DNA of 64,000 nt from Colius striatus (lineage: Eukaryota > Chordata > Aves > Coliiformes > Coliidae): assembly GCF_028858725.1 (NCBI RefSeq), contig NC_084767.1, positions 33,983,395 through 34,047,394 of the forward strand. The letters are read 5' to 3'. Below the pieces are notes generated by a model, which was given only the letters and a program-made list of their open reading frames with translations, had not been told where the DNA came from and did no database searches. Each line of letters begins with the position of its first letter. The first letter of the stretch is position 1. The position numbers and the translations under genes were made by a program. Positions 48,894 to 62,500 of the stretch are shown one piece after another.

Positions 48894-50442
48894 TGCAAAA
48901 CCTTCACCCGTTTTCCTGCCACCAACTTTAGAAGGCAAGGAAAGGAAAAAAACCACCCCAAATTAAAAAGTCCGTTGAAGAATGACTGCTAGAAGACAGT
49001 GCTTGTGTGTGTGCGTGACTCTGCAGTGCCACATCGCCATTTTTCACCCTTGAGGAAACAGCTTTGTTATTTGTCTGTCTCCCTCGACAAATTAAGAGGC
49101 TCTCAAGTCAGCTCTAAAGCAACAGCAGCTTAAAGGACCGCGTATAACTCGCAAAGGTATCTTTGTAGATCACTGGCATTGAAAACATTTCCAAGTACTT
49201 GAACGTTCTGTGCGTTGGGCTTCACGGTGTCTCACGGTATCCTTTTACTAGTTTTGAATCATGCTTTTGAGATCACGAAATACCTCCTGTAAAACAAACT
49301 ACACGCAGCTCTTCCAGTAAGTGTACAGATCAGTCTTCCATACCCACAGAACGAAAAAAGACAAACAAACCTAACACAGCTTTCCACAATAACTAACCTT
49401 TGCTTCTGCTGCTCTTCACTACTGCTGCCAACATGGTAGTTTAAGTCACCAAGACCAACCCTCTCGCCACAGCATCACCTCTCTCAGAGGAGCTCTCAAG
49501 CCCCTCGGCCAACTATCAGCCGTCACCTCACGTGCAATCTGCCTTACGTGGAAAAAGAGCAGCTAAGGATAAAACGGTTCTGAAACACAACAGCCTTGTA
49601 CACACCAGCTCTCTAAACAAATTAAACCAGTCCTGGAATAGTTTCCAGTCCAGTGCCACATGTCAGCATTGGAAATTATTGTCCCCTTTGCACTGCAGGA
49701 AAGTCTCCAGTATGTCCTTCTGCACGGCAGCAGTGTCAGCGTGGCAGTCAAACACTCAGTTGTATGCCTCTGTCTGCTTGCTATTGCCGCTGGTTACGTG
49801 GAAGAGACGGGAAGGTAACAGAGATGAAATAATTAAACCCTTTACCTGACTGACTGAAGTGTTATGACAAAACGTACTAAGTCTGGAGCAAGGCCTAAGA
49901 GTGTTAAGCAACGCTCCATACAGAACAGAGAAACTTTATCCCAGAGAGAGGGTACCGATTAACTCTGCTTCGGTAACCTGTACCTGGCATGCCTTTGCCT
50001 TTCCCTTGCACTTAAGTTCTTTATTTTAAGAGGCAATATCTCAAAATGGGAAATACTGGTCTGAAGCAGAGTGCGAGCCAGCTGGACCTGGACCTCCCAA
50101 GGACTACAAAGCATATATACGAGAGCGGAGTGTGCTATCAACCAAGTCCAAAGAGAGGGAAGAAGTTCATAATGGGAGGAACTGTGGGTAATCCTTCCTG
50201 TCCAAGGCCTCTCACGCATAGTCGGAACTCAAAATATACGTACTGTAGAGTCAGAGATGTGGAACGAGTTGATTTTTTCCTACTTTATGAACGCAAACTG
50301 ATGCCAAAATGCACGTTGAAAGTTTACAACAAGGAAGAGTAGAACATTCCGCTTTTCCCAGTATGTCCAAGGTAGAGAACTTTTGATGTGTACAAATCAT
50401 TTTCCCTTCCCTGCTTTAGTCAGTTTAGGTTACGCTTTCGGT

Positions 50443-50923
50443 TGTTACCGCATATCCTTGCGTGGCGAGTTCCATTCACGACGAAGCTGCTGCCATCTGT
50501 GAACAGTTTCCATTCAGGGTTTTCAGGAGGATCATCCTTCAGGTCCTCTCTGCTGGAATATGTATGTTCAATGGTTGCAACGCAGTCGTGTTCCAGTTGT
50601 TGCTCTTCCTGTGAGGTACTGGGAAACACTGCAGGATTTAGAAGGTTAGTCGTTTTCAACACTACATCATCCTGCGCAGTGAGAATTACCTGGTATTTCA
50701 TCATTCGGCTCGGGGATAATCCATGTCCCCCCTTTTGCTCCAAGACTGTGGTTACCATATGTGGCACATAGACTGAAACAGCCCTTCCCAAGGTCAGCTT
50801 TCTTGCTTCTTGGATCAGTATGACGGTTACACCTACTGCTCGCAGGCAAGAAGGCCATCCCCTGCTCACCGAGTCCTGTTGTTTGCAAAAATATCCCACC
50901 GGTCTCTTCCAGCTTCCTAGTTT
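50443..50923 (-). mobile_element. Class I ERV pol fragment, copy 3 right end (fossil)
   Basis: Duplicate of the same fossil, closest to the copy 2 version. Broken fragment ending exactly at the unit junction. Confidence 0.88.
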
Positions 50924-51926
50924 CATGATACGGTGAATGAGACTTACAGCAGTTCCGCTTGCAAAGTAAACTGTAAAAAGCCTCCAAAGTGAAAAGGCCA
51001 GGGCTTGCGTGCTGACTTGGTGTGACACTGTGGTTCCTACCCTCTGCTCCACGTAAACCCCACGCGTATGTGGTTTGTCCATCTCCTCGGGGACTTTGTC
51101 ACATCTCTGCGATGCTTCCAGCAGAGAGCTGTCCTCTCTTCCACGGGCTGGGGAAGGCAACTGCCGCGCTCCTGGGCACTCCGTGTCCTGAGAAGCTGCT
51201 GTGGCGGCAGTGCCGGAAAAGCGCGAGGGGGGCGGGGAAAGGCAGGTAGGAGGAGCTCTGGCAGCCACGGCCCTGCCTTCTCCTGGAGTTACGGGCTGCC
51301 GCACTACACACCGGGGCGGGTCTTCACCCTTCTCCCGAGGTGCTAGGCCGTGCCTGGGGCAGCGGCCGCCAGGCACCACGGCTCAGAGGTAAGGCAGGCT
51401 ACGCTCTGTTTTATGCTGGCACTTGCCACGTTTTAAAGCAAACAGCTTGTCTGGGCCCCGAAACTCTGAATTTGTAACAAATTCTCACAACAGCTCATCA
51501 CTGAAGAAAGGTTGGGTGAAAGCGGGGAGGGGAGACTGGCGTAAGCATTAACTGAAATAGCGGCAGCAGAATATTCAAAGCATAAACAAGGTGGGGTCAG
51601 GCTGGGGGCCCTTCCCTGCTACTCTCGGCTGCCCGACTTTTTAATTTCTTTTTCTCAACAAATAAAGGGCACCTTTCTGTACGCTTCACGTGAAGGGCTG
51701 TCTCTGTTCCCTTCCCCAAAAGGGACACTGAAGGGGGAAAAAAACCCAAATCTGTCCTAGGTCTTTTTGCTCCTCTCAGGATGGTTAAATAAAACATAAT
51801 TAAGAGAAGAATTCCTGGCTGTTAGGAGGCCTGTTTCACAAAATGCTTCCCACACGTGTTTAAAGTGCAAACAACCTGAGTTTATTTAACAGTCAAAACT
51901 CAGCTGAATTAACTTAGTTAACTAAC

Positions 51927-54900
51927 TTAATATTGTCTACGTTTCTTTGGTGGAAGGCAAAAAATGCCAGCCTTCTTAGGTGGAGGGGCGGTGCGTCTTT
52001 CTAAGGGGAAGAAGAAAGGATGTGTCAGAGCTTCTTCAAGAGTAATGCGCTTGGCTGGGTCGTACTCCAGCATCTTGCCAAGGAGGTCAAAGAGGTTCTG
52101 GTGGTCAGCGTCCTGGCAGGTCATGAATTCCTTCATCAAGAAAACAAAAAACGGGGGTTTTGGAATCTCATTAATTGCACTTCAAGCTCCCCTCCCCAAA
52201 CCCCTTTCCCCTCTGTCCTCTTACCTTCAGTGGCTTACACTGGCTTAACATGTATCTAGCAGCTGGACTCCGTTGATCCCAATCCAGCCGGTCATGAGAG
52301 AAGTATCTGCGTTTCCTTAACCAAACAGACCACGGTTTGTTAACCAAAGATTTGGGCTTGTCCCTGCACTAGAACTTTTATCAGCATGTTTGTTCCCAGC
52401 TTGGGGACTGACTGGCCCTGTTGCACCTGCCTGACCAGCTTGGTCGATACAGCAAAAGGATAAATCTGAGCTTATTAGACTTTTAAAAAATTTCCTATGA
52501 AACCAGATCTGAAAATACATAAAACTATAGCAGTCCAGGGAGAGAAAAACATCGTTACCTGCTTCTCTTGGCCATGTCATCTGGCAGGGGCCCCAGGACT
52601 CGCTCCATCATTGCCAGCTGCTCTTCGTCCCTCCTGGCCTAGAGGGAGAGCAAAAGAGACTTTTTTTTTTTTTCTGTGAGAGGAAGTTAACCACGGAGTA
52701 GCCTTACTTCAGCGTTGACTGTACGCTGCAGCCAAGAATCCACTTCAGATTCAAGAAAAAAAAAAAAAAGCTGTACTCATCTGTTTCCTGAAGAAAGTTG
52801 CCATGTACTGGAGGGGTTTTGCCCCTACGGTTCTCTCCAATTTGGCATTAAAGAGAAACGCAGCTTCATTTCTTGCTCAGACCACTCCCCTTAGTTCCCA
52901 CCTCCCCCTAGCATGTCTCCACCCAGCTAAGAAGTATTACACACGCAGCATCACTGTGGGGGTTCGCTGTTACCTACATCAAACAGTGTGGATCCAGTGT
53001 AATATTCCACGAGGACACATCCAATGCTCCAAACGTCACAGGGTTGTGACCACCCCAGTCCTGTGAAAAAGATGCAGCAGGTTCACGTTTATAGCACCCT
53101 GCAAACAGTTCAACAGCTCAAGCAAGATACGCAACACTGCTGTAGCCTAACAAACAGGCGTCTTCTGACCTAGGATGACTTCAGGAGCTCTGTAATATCT
53201 CGTGGACACCAGACTGCTGTGATACTCAGCGTCATATACCGCGTTGCCGAAGTCCACGACTTTGACGGCTGGATCTTTTATGGTGCGTTCATTGCATTTC
53301 TAAATTGAAACAGGGAGATGCAAGTGACCAAATAAACCCTGACAGTGGCCAAGGGAGAGGTGGGGAAGACGACGGCAACTCACCCATTTGTGGCTATACT
53401 TTTTAACATAGTCTGAGTTCACAAATACAATGTTTTCTGGTTTCAGATCTGTATGAGTCAACTTCTTCAGGTGCAAAACTGCCATGTAACAAACACAGTT
53501 AGCCAACTCTGTCAAGAGAATGTAACAAACAAAGCAAAAAAAACCAAACCAAACCACCCCACAAAAAACTTACAGTTCACAGATTCGCAGATCTGATATG
53601 CCATCTGTCTAATGTGGTCCAGCTCAAAGGGCAGAAAGCCATTCTGTTTAAGGAAGTCATAGGTGCTGAGCCCCAGCAGCTCAAAAACAATGCAGACGTG
53701 GTCACGGTACGTAAACCATTCTAACATCCGGACGCAGTGACTGCAAAAGCAGGGAAATACAGCAAGTTGCGTGACACTCAGATCCACACGTTGTACGTTG
53801 CAGAAAGTGACATCGCAGACACTTGAAAGCCAAAACAAAAGGACAGACGGCTTTGTACACTTACTATCTACCGTTGGGATCCACTGCCTTTAAATGCTGC
53901 AGCACCTGTACTTCTAAGTGAGCTGCCTCCGTGCACGTAGGGACATTTTTTATTATTTTCACAGCTACGTGCCTGTTGTGGCTGAAAAGACAGGTTTCAG
54001 CAGTGATCAGAACAATTAGCTTTAATGCAGAATATTCGGTAATTATCACCACATACATAGTTTGTAACAATGGCAACCTTATCGTGAAGAGGTGGGGAGT
54101 TTTTTTAAGTACACACTGAACCAAGCTTCATCTATGCACAACCACAACTGAAATATAACCTTTACATTTTAAAAAACACATTCAATGCCTTCTACGTCAG
54201 TATTAAAGGCTAAAGGCCCCACTCACCTCTTCCTTTGTATTTACGACTGTAAACACTCTAGTTTTGTGCCAGTTTGCGCACAGCAAAAACGCCGTGAAAC
54301 ACAAAATGACAATTACATCATCACACGATGTCAGGGACCTTGCTCCTCATACAGCCCAGGGGATGGTGCCGGCCCCAGCACTGCCCAGGCTGGGGGATGC
54401 TTCACCCTTCTGTGTCCAGGCCCCCAGACCATGACCTCTCCCAGGCTGAGGCGTGCCGGCAGAAGACGCCCCGTCGCCCCATCCACCAGTCCTGCCCAAC
54501 CCTTGCGTCTGGGAGCTGGTTTTAGCACGACATGGCAACAGACATCGGCGTCTGGGAACGGCTCGTGGCCTTACGCAGAGCAGCAGACGAGGACGTAACG
54601 GTAAAACCTGACACAACGGGGAGGCGCTTCACAAACCACACCGTGATGGCGACGGGAAGAGAAATTACATGCCTTCAGTGAAAGACTTACTCTTCACGAT
54701 CGATGCATTCCACTACTTTTCCAAAGGCACCCGTACCCAAAGTCGCCACCACCTCATCTGTAGAGAAAAGAACTCTCAGGCACGGAAGCTGTGAACTTAC
54801 TCAGCTATTATAAAACCAAGCAAACAAAAATAAACCCAAAAGCCTAAGTGCTATCACTGAAGCTACCCTAGGCTGTGCTGCTTTAAATTGTAAATCTGTT

Positions 54901-56406
54901 TTGAGAGATGTTATTGGACAACTCTCATGCAGGTGCATTGCCGGGGATCTCCTTCATTAACTTACTATTTTTGGGGGTGAAAAATGGGAGAAAGGAAAAA
55001 AAAAAAAGTATTCAGGTCTACAGAAAAAGAGTAACAATCCCCACCTCCAAACAAAAACGTTAAGATAGAAAGGAAAGGCTTCCAAAGCACCCCTCACAGC
55101 TTACGCTAAAAGGACTTATTCTATCTATCTATCTATTCTAAAAGTTAATAAATTTTAAAAAGTGTTCTATACATCTTGCACTTAGTCTGTCTCCACTCTG
55201 ACAGATCAGGTGACCCTCCTCATCCTCTACGTTCTCGGATCCTCTCTCTCGAAGACTCTTCTGGAACCACAGACAATCAATAAACCCGAGTGAATTCAGG
55301 TCACGCTACAAAATTCATGCAGCAGGGAGATAGTCGGGTAGTCAGATACACGTCGGGACACAAACAGTCGGCAGCAGCAATTTCAAATGCCGTCCCCGGA
55401 AATTCACAGGGCACGTAGTTCTACAGATTTCTCAATGACTTAAAACACCTTACTAAATAAATTTTCTAAAAAGTAAAAATCTGACATAATCTTCTTGCTC
55501 TTTCTGTGATACTTAGTCAAAAAGCACGCTTAGAAGTTTGTGCTTGGATTTTTGAGTTGGGCTGAGATCGATGCTTATCATAATAAAAATTCTGAAGGCA
55601 TGAAAGCAACGTTGCATTTCACGTATTCCAGTTGATGGTTACTACTCATCAATCTGTTCAAATACATCTAATGAACAAATCAAGACTGTGTTCTGTGGTA
55701 TTACACACGTACCTACAAACTACACGTTTTCGATGGAGGCAATAAAAGCTCAGCAAAAAACAATCTCCAAACATTAGCTAAAGGGATAAACAGTTATCAA
55801 CAGAATTCCCCAAGTCCCCCCACTCCAGTACTACTGCTGCCCAGCCGAGAATCCATCTCTTTGAAAGAAAAGGATATCCTAACAATTTGTCACACCTCCT
55901 GTGGATGTGGAAGATGGGTACAGTAAGGAGTGTCGGCTCTCCTTTTGCGAGTAGCCTTCCCATCACTTCCCGACGCTTTGGCACTGCCATGCCCACCACA
56001 TTCTTTCCGTTCTGTAGCACTGTGCAACTGGTCTCCTTCGCTTGCAGACTGGGTTTCTGAAGGGCTTCTGCAGAGGATCAAAGCAACGTAATAAGAATCA
56101 TTCTAATAGCCCTATCAAGACAGATCTTTTTAGTGGTTTAAAGCTGTAAGACATCTTCCTTGAAAGATCTCCAACCCAAAAACTAATACGTTATCAGATG
56201 AGCAGATGAGAAAAATAGAACCTTAAAACATCAGCTTGCTGATACTGCTGATGCCAGAAATTAAAAAGCCGTTACCTGCAGTGCTTCTTCCTCTTTTGTG
56301 CAGGAGTTAATGATGTCCTCTTTCTCTTAGAAGAGGCACCAGATCCTTTGGAACCACAACTTTCTCTTTTACCCTGCTTGGAACTAGGTTGCTTGGAAGG
56401 AAACAT
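51927..56406 (-). CDS. CLK1: CLK (LAMMER) dual-specificity protein kinase, copy 4
   Basis: Same exon structure as copy 1: +25905 for the exons from VAVK onward (copy 1 coordinates up to 28076) and +25896 for the upstream exons, because of a 9-bp intronic deletion. The initiator is at 56406-56404. The coding sequence appears unchanged. An intronic C to T change near 52498 is specific to this copy. Confidence 0.92.
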
Positions 56407-56711
56407 CTGTAACAAAGATACTTTGCTCTTTTAATTACATCCCACAGATGAAGAATTCATTTTCAAAATTAGCACTCTGATGAAGGCTGCATTTTTCTTC
56501 AAGCACCAGCAACCTACTTCTTAGAAACAGTTTTTAAAAGAAGTAGTATGGCTGGGACACTAAACGTACCCAGCGGATGCTGTTTCTGCAAAGCTGCTCG
56601 GGCACCCGAAGGTGCCGAGAAGGCAGGCTGCCGTGGACTTTGGAAGTACGGCATACTACTATCGCCCAGCGTCCCTTCAGAACACTTCAGGAACCTGTCG
56701 GAAACTTTTAC

Positions 56712-57521
56712 CTTGTTTCTTCCCACAGACGCCCGGAGAACTCCTGATGCCGAGTCAAAATGGCAACAAGGCTTCGGTTATGTCTCGCGGCTAACGCCTA
56801 ATGCAGAGTGAAAACGACAAAACTTCGGCGCCAAGTTTTATCAGTCGCTACACGTGCCCGTTGCTTCCCTTTCCAATCGTAACCGGACTCTTGCTCCCAA
56901 GCCGCGTCTCCGGCCGCCGCGCCGGGGCTGGGGGCAGCCGTGACGCTCCACGGCGAGAGACGGCGGCGCAGGGCGGGCAGACGCCGTGCCCCCTCCCGCG
57001 GCAGGCTCCCCTCTCCGGGCCAGGGCCACGGCCACGGCCTCCCCGCTAAACACACCGAAGCCATTTTCTCCCCGCCCGGCACAAGCAGCGGGCAGATAAC
57101 GTCGTGTCTTGCAGCGAGGCGGGGTCACCTAGGCGCCCCCGCCCCCGGCCGCCCTCCCACCGCGGCAGCAGCCAACCTCCCTCCCTCTCTCCGCGCCTGC
57201 CTCCCTCCGCCCCGCCCCGGCCCGCCTGCCCGGCCCCCGACGCCGTCCCTCGGCTCTGCCCCGCCGCCCGCGCTCCTCCCCTCGCCCCCACCTCCGCTCT
57301 GTCTGACGGCGACACACGGAATGAAGCAGCCGCCAGCCTGCAGCCCGCGGCCAGCGGCGTGGCGTTGCTAGGACGCGCCTGGCCTTGGGCTGCTGGGTCA
57401 CAAACCCCGCACACGCGGCTTCGCGGGAGGAGGGCCCCCCCCCACCCGCACCCCCATCGCGGGACGGGACCGGCTCCCCGACTCTCGCTGCCCGCCTCGT
57501 GGCCTTGAAGTAAAACAACCG
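56712..57521 (-). promoter_or_regulatory. CpG-island promoter of CLK copy 4
   Basis: Same island as in copies 2 and 3, with its own C-run length near 57436. All motifs noted for copy 1 are retained. The matching island of copy 5 lies beyond the window. Confidence 0.75.
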
Positions 57522-59070
57522 TGCAAAACCTTCACCCGTTTTCCTGCCACCAACTTTAGAAGGCAAGGAAAGGAAAAAAACCACCCCAAATTAAAAAGTC
57601 CGTTGAAGAATGACTGCTAGAAGACAGTGCTTGTGTGTGTGTGTGACTCTGCAGTGCCACATCGCCATTTTTCACCCTTGAGGAAACAGCTTTGTTATTT
57701 GTCTGTCTCCCTCGACAAATTAAGAGGCTCTCAAGTCAGCTCTAAAGCAACAGCAGCTTAAAGGACCGCGTATAACTCGCAAAGGTATCTTTGTAGATCA
57801 CTGGCATTGAAAACATTTCCAAGTACTTGAACGTTCTGTGCGTTGGGCTTCACGGTGTCTCACGGTATCCTTTTACTAGTTTTGAATCATGCTTTTGAGA
57901 TCACGAAATACCTCCTGTAAAACAAACTACACGCAGCTCTTCCAGTAAGTGTACAGATCAGTCTTCCATACCCACAGAACGAAAAAAGACAAACAAACCT
58001 AACACAGCTTTCCACAATAACTAACCTTTGCTTCTGCTGCTCTTCACTACTGCTGCCAACATGGTAGTTTAAGTCACCAAGACCAACCCTCTCGCCACAG
58101 CATCACCTCTCTCAGAGGAGCTCTCAAGCCCCTCGGCCAACTATCAGCCGTCACCTCACGTGCAATCTGCCTTACGTGGAAAAAGAGCAGCTAAGGATAA
58201 AACGGTTCTGAAACACAACAGCCTTGTACACACCAGCTCTCTAAACAAATTAAACCAGTCCTGGAATAGTTTCCAGTCCAGTGCCACATGTCAGCATTGG
58301 AAATTATTGTCCCCTTTGCACTGCAGGAAAGTCTCCAGTATGTCCTTCTGCACGGCAGCAGTGTCAGCGTGGCAGTCAAACACTCAGTTGTATGCCTCTG
58401 TCTGCTTGCTATTGCCGCTGGTTACGTGGAAGAGACGGGAAGGTAACAGAGATGAAATAATTAAACCCTTTACCTGACTGACTGAAGTGTTATGACAAAA
58501 CGTACTAAGTCTGGAGCAAGGCCTAAGAGTGTTAAGCAACGCTCCATACAGAACAGAGAAACTTTATCCCAGAGAGAGGGTACCGATTAACTCTGCTTCG
58601 GTAACCTGTACCTGGCATGCCTTTGCCTTTCCCTTGCACTTAAGTTCTTTATTTTAAGAGGCAATATCTCAAAATGGGAAATACTGGTCTGAAGCAGAGT
58701 GCGAGCCAGCTGGACCTGGACCTCCCAAGGACCACAAAGCATATATACGAGAGCGGAGTGTGCTATCGACCAAGTCCAAAGAGAGGGAAGAAGTTCATAA
58801 TGGGAGGAACTGTGGGTAATCCTTCCTGTCCAAGGCCTCTCACGCATAGTCGGAACTCAAAATATACGTACTGTAGAGTCAGAGATGTGGAACGAGTTGA
58901 TTTTTTCCTACTTTATGAACGCAAACTGATGCCAAAATGCACGTTGAAGGTTTACAACAAGGAAGAGTAGAACATTCCGCTTTTCCCAGTATGTCCAAGG
59001 TAGAGAACTTTTGATGTGTACAAATCATTTTCCCTTCCCTGCTATAGTTAGTTTAGGTTACGCTTTCGGT

Positions 59071-59551
59071 TGTTATCGCATATCCTTGCGTGGCGAGTTC
59101 CATTCACGACGAAGCTGCTGCCATCTGTGAACAGTTTCCATTCAGGGTTTTCAGGAGGATCATCCTTCAGGTCCTCTCTGTTGGAATATGTATGTTCAAT
59201 GGTTGCAACGCAGTCGTGTTCCAGTTGTTGCTCTTCCTGTGAGGTACTGGGAAACACTGCAGGATTTAGAAGGTTAGTCGTTTTCAACACTACATCATCC
59301 TGCGCAGTGAGAATTACCTGGTATTTCATCATTCGCCTCGGGGATAATCCATGTCCCCCCTTTTGCTCCAAGACTGTGGTTACCATATGTGGCACATAGA
59401 CTGAAACAGCCCTTCCCAAGGTCAGCTTTCTTGCTTCTTGGATCAGTATGACGGTTACACCTACTGCTCGCAGGCAAGAAGGCCATCCCCTGCTCACCAA
59501 GTCCTGTTGTTTGCAAAAATATCCCACCGGTCTCTTCCAGCTTCCTAGTTT
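59071..59551 (-). mobile_element. Class I ERV pol fragment, copy 4 right end (fossil)
   Basis: Duplicate of the same fossil, closest to the copy 1 version although the copies lie about 26 kb apart. Broken fragment ending exactly at the unit junction. Confidence 0.88.
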
Positions 59552-62500
59552 CATGATACGGTGAATGAGACTTACAGCAGTTCCGCTTGCAAAGTAAACT
59601 GTAAAAAGCCTCCAAAGTGAAAAGGCCAGGGCTTGCGTGCTGACTTGGTGTGACACTGTGGTTCCTACCCTCTGCTCCACGTAAACCCCACGCGTATGTG
59701 GTTTGTCCATCTCCTCGGGGACTTTGTCACCTCTCTGCGATGCTTCCAGCAGAGAGCTGTCCTCTCTTCCACGGGCTGGGGAAGGCAACTGCCGCGCTCC
59801 TGGGCACTCCGTGTCCTGAGAAGCTGCTGTGGCGGCAGTGCCGGAAAAGCGCGAGGGGGGCGGGGAAAGGCAGGTAGGAGGAGCTCTGGCAGCCACGGCC
59901 CTGCCTTCTCCTGGAGTTACGGGCTGCCGCACTACACACCGGGGCGGGTCTTCACCCTTGTCCCGAGGTGCTAGGCCGTGCTTGGGGCAGCGGCCGCCAG
60001 GCACCACGGCTCAGAGGTAAGGCAGGCTACGCTCTGTTTTATGCTGGCACTTGCCACGTTTTAAAGCAAACAGCTTGTCTGGGCCCCGAAACTCTGAATT
60101 TGTAACAAATTCTCACAACAGCTCATCACTGAAGAAAGGTTGGGTGAAAGCGGGGAGGGGAGACTGGCGTAAGCATTAACTGAAATAGCGGCAGCAGAAT
60201 ATTCAAAGCATAAACAAGGTGGGGTCAGGCTGGGGGCCCTTCCCTGCTACTCTCGGCTGCCCGACTTTTTAATTTCTTTTTCTCAACAAATAAAGGGCAC
60301 CTTTCTGTACGCTTCACGTGAAGGGCTGTCTCTGTTCCCTTCCCCAAAAGGGACACTGAAGGGGGAAAAAAACCCAAATCTGTCCTAGGTCTTTTTGCTC
60401 CTCTCAGGATGGTTAAATAAAACATAATTAAGAGAAGAATTCCTGGCTGTTAGGAGGCCTGTTTCACAAAATGCTTCCCACACGTGTTTAAAGTGCAAAC
60501 AACCTGAGTTTATTTAACAGTCAAAACTCAGCTGAATTAACTTAGTTAACTAACTTAATATTGTCTACGTTTCTTTGGTGGAAGGCAAAAAATGCCAGCC
60601 TTCTTAGGTGGAGGGGCGGTGCGTCTTTCTAAGGGGAAGAAGAAAGGATGTGTCAGAGCTTCTTCAAGAGTAATGCGCTTGGCTGGGTCGTACTCCAGCA
60701 TCTTGCCAAGGAGGTCAAAGAGGTTCTGGTGGTCAGCGTCCTGGCAGGTCATGAATTCCTTCATCAAGAAAACAAAAAACGGGGGTTTTGGAATCTCATT
60801 AATTGCACTTCAAGCTCCCCTCCCCAAACCCCTTTCCCCTCTGTCCTCTTACCTTCAGTGGCTTACACTGGCTTAACATGTATCTAGCAGCTGGACTCCG
60901 TTGATCCCAATCCAGCCGGTCATGAGAGAAGTATCTGCGTTTCCTTAACCAAACAGACCACGGTTTGTTAACCAAAGATTTGGGCTTGTCCCTGCACTAG
61001 AACTTTTATCAGCATGTTTGTTCCCAGCTTGGGGACTGACTGGCCCTGTTGCACCTGCCTGACCAGCTTGGTCGATACAGCAAAAGGATAAATCTGAGCT
61101 TATTAGACTTTTAAAAAATTTCCTACGAAACCAGATCTGAAAATACATAAAACTATAGCAGTCCAGGGAGAGAAAAACATCGTTACCTGCTTCTCTTGGC
61201 CATGTCATCTGGCAGGGGCCCCAGGACTCGCTCCATCATTGCCAGCTGCTCTTCGTCCCTCCTGGCCTAGAGGGAGAGCAAAAGAGACTTTTTTTTTTTT
61301 TCTGTGAGAGGAAGTTAACCACGGAGTAGCCTTACTTCAGCGTTGACTGTACGCTGCAGCCAAGAATCCACTTCAGATTCAAGAAAAAAAAAAAAAAGCT
61401 GTACTCATCTGTTTCCTGAAGAAAGTTGCCATGTACTGGAGGGGTTTTGCCCCTACGGTTCTCTCCAATTTGGCATTAAAGAGAAACGCAGCTTCATTTC
61501 TTGCTCAGACCACTCCCCTTAGTTCCCACCTCCCCCTAGCATGTCTCCACCCAGCTAAGAAGTATTACACACGCAGCATCACTGTGGGGGTTCGCTGTTA
61601 CCTACATCAAACAGTGTGGATCCAGTGTAATATTCCACGAGGACACATCCAATGCTCCAAACGTCACAGGGTTGTGACCACCCCAGTCCTGTGAAAAAGA
61701 TGCAGCAGGTTCACGTTTATAGCACCCTGCAAACAGTTCAACAGCTCAAGCAAGATACGCAACACTGCTGTAGCCTAACAAACAGGCGTCTTCTGACCTA
61801 GGATGACTTCAGGAGCTCTGTAATATCTCGTGGACACCAGACTGCTGTGATACTCAGCGTCATATACCGCGTTGCCGAAGTCCACGACTTTGACGGCTGG
61901 ATCTTTTATGGTGCGTTCATTGCATTTCTAAATTGAAACAGGGAGATGCAAGTGACCAAATAAACCCTGACAGTGGCCAAGGGAGAGGTGGGGAAGACGA
62001 CGGCAACTCACCCATTTGTGGCTATACTTTTTAACATAGTCTGAGTTCACAAATACAATGTTTTCTGGTTTCAGATCTGTATGAGTCAACTTCTTCAGGT
62101 GCAAAACTGCCATGTAACAAACACAGTTAGCCAACTCTGTCAAGAGAATGTAACAAACAAAGCAAAAAAAACCAAACCAAACCACCCCACAAAAAACTTA
62201 CAGTTCACAGATTCGCAGATCTGATATGCCATCTGTCTAATGTGGTCCAGCTCAAAGGGCAGAAAGCCATTCTGTTTAAGGAAGTCATAGGTGCTGAGCC
62301 CCAGCAGCTCAAAAACAATGCAGACGTGGTCACGGTACGTAAACCATTCTAACATCCGGACGCAGTGACTGCAAAAGCAGGGAAATACAGCAAGTTGCGT
62401 GACACTCAGATCCACACGTTGTACGTTGCAGAAAGTGACATCGCAGACACTTGAAAGCCAAAACAAAAGGACAGACGGCTTTGTACACTTACTATCTACC

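Larger units (their letters stand above)
42288..50923. repeat. Tandem CLK unit, copy 3 (8636 bp)
   Basis: Head-to-tail duplicate, offset +17269 from copy 1 across the CLK gene. It shares with copy 4 an A for C in the GTCACATCTCTG stretch of the head, and with copy 2 the GTGCGT variant and several substitutions in the right-end fossil. Confidence 0.97.
50924..59551. repeat. Tandem CLK unit, copy 4 (8628 bp)
   Basis: Head-to-tail duplicate, offset +25905 from copy 1 before, and +25896 after, a 9-bp deletion (CTTCACGTA, present at 28215-28223 in copy 1) in the intron near 54119. The right end resembles copy 1 rather than copies 2 and 3: uninterrupted GT run and shared substitutions. Confidence 0.97.
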
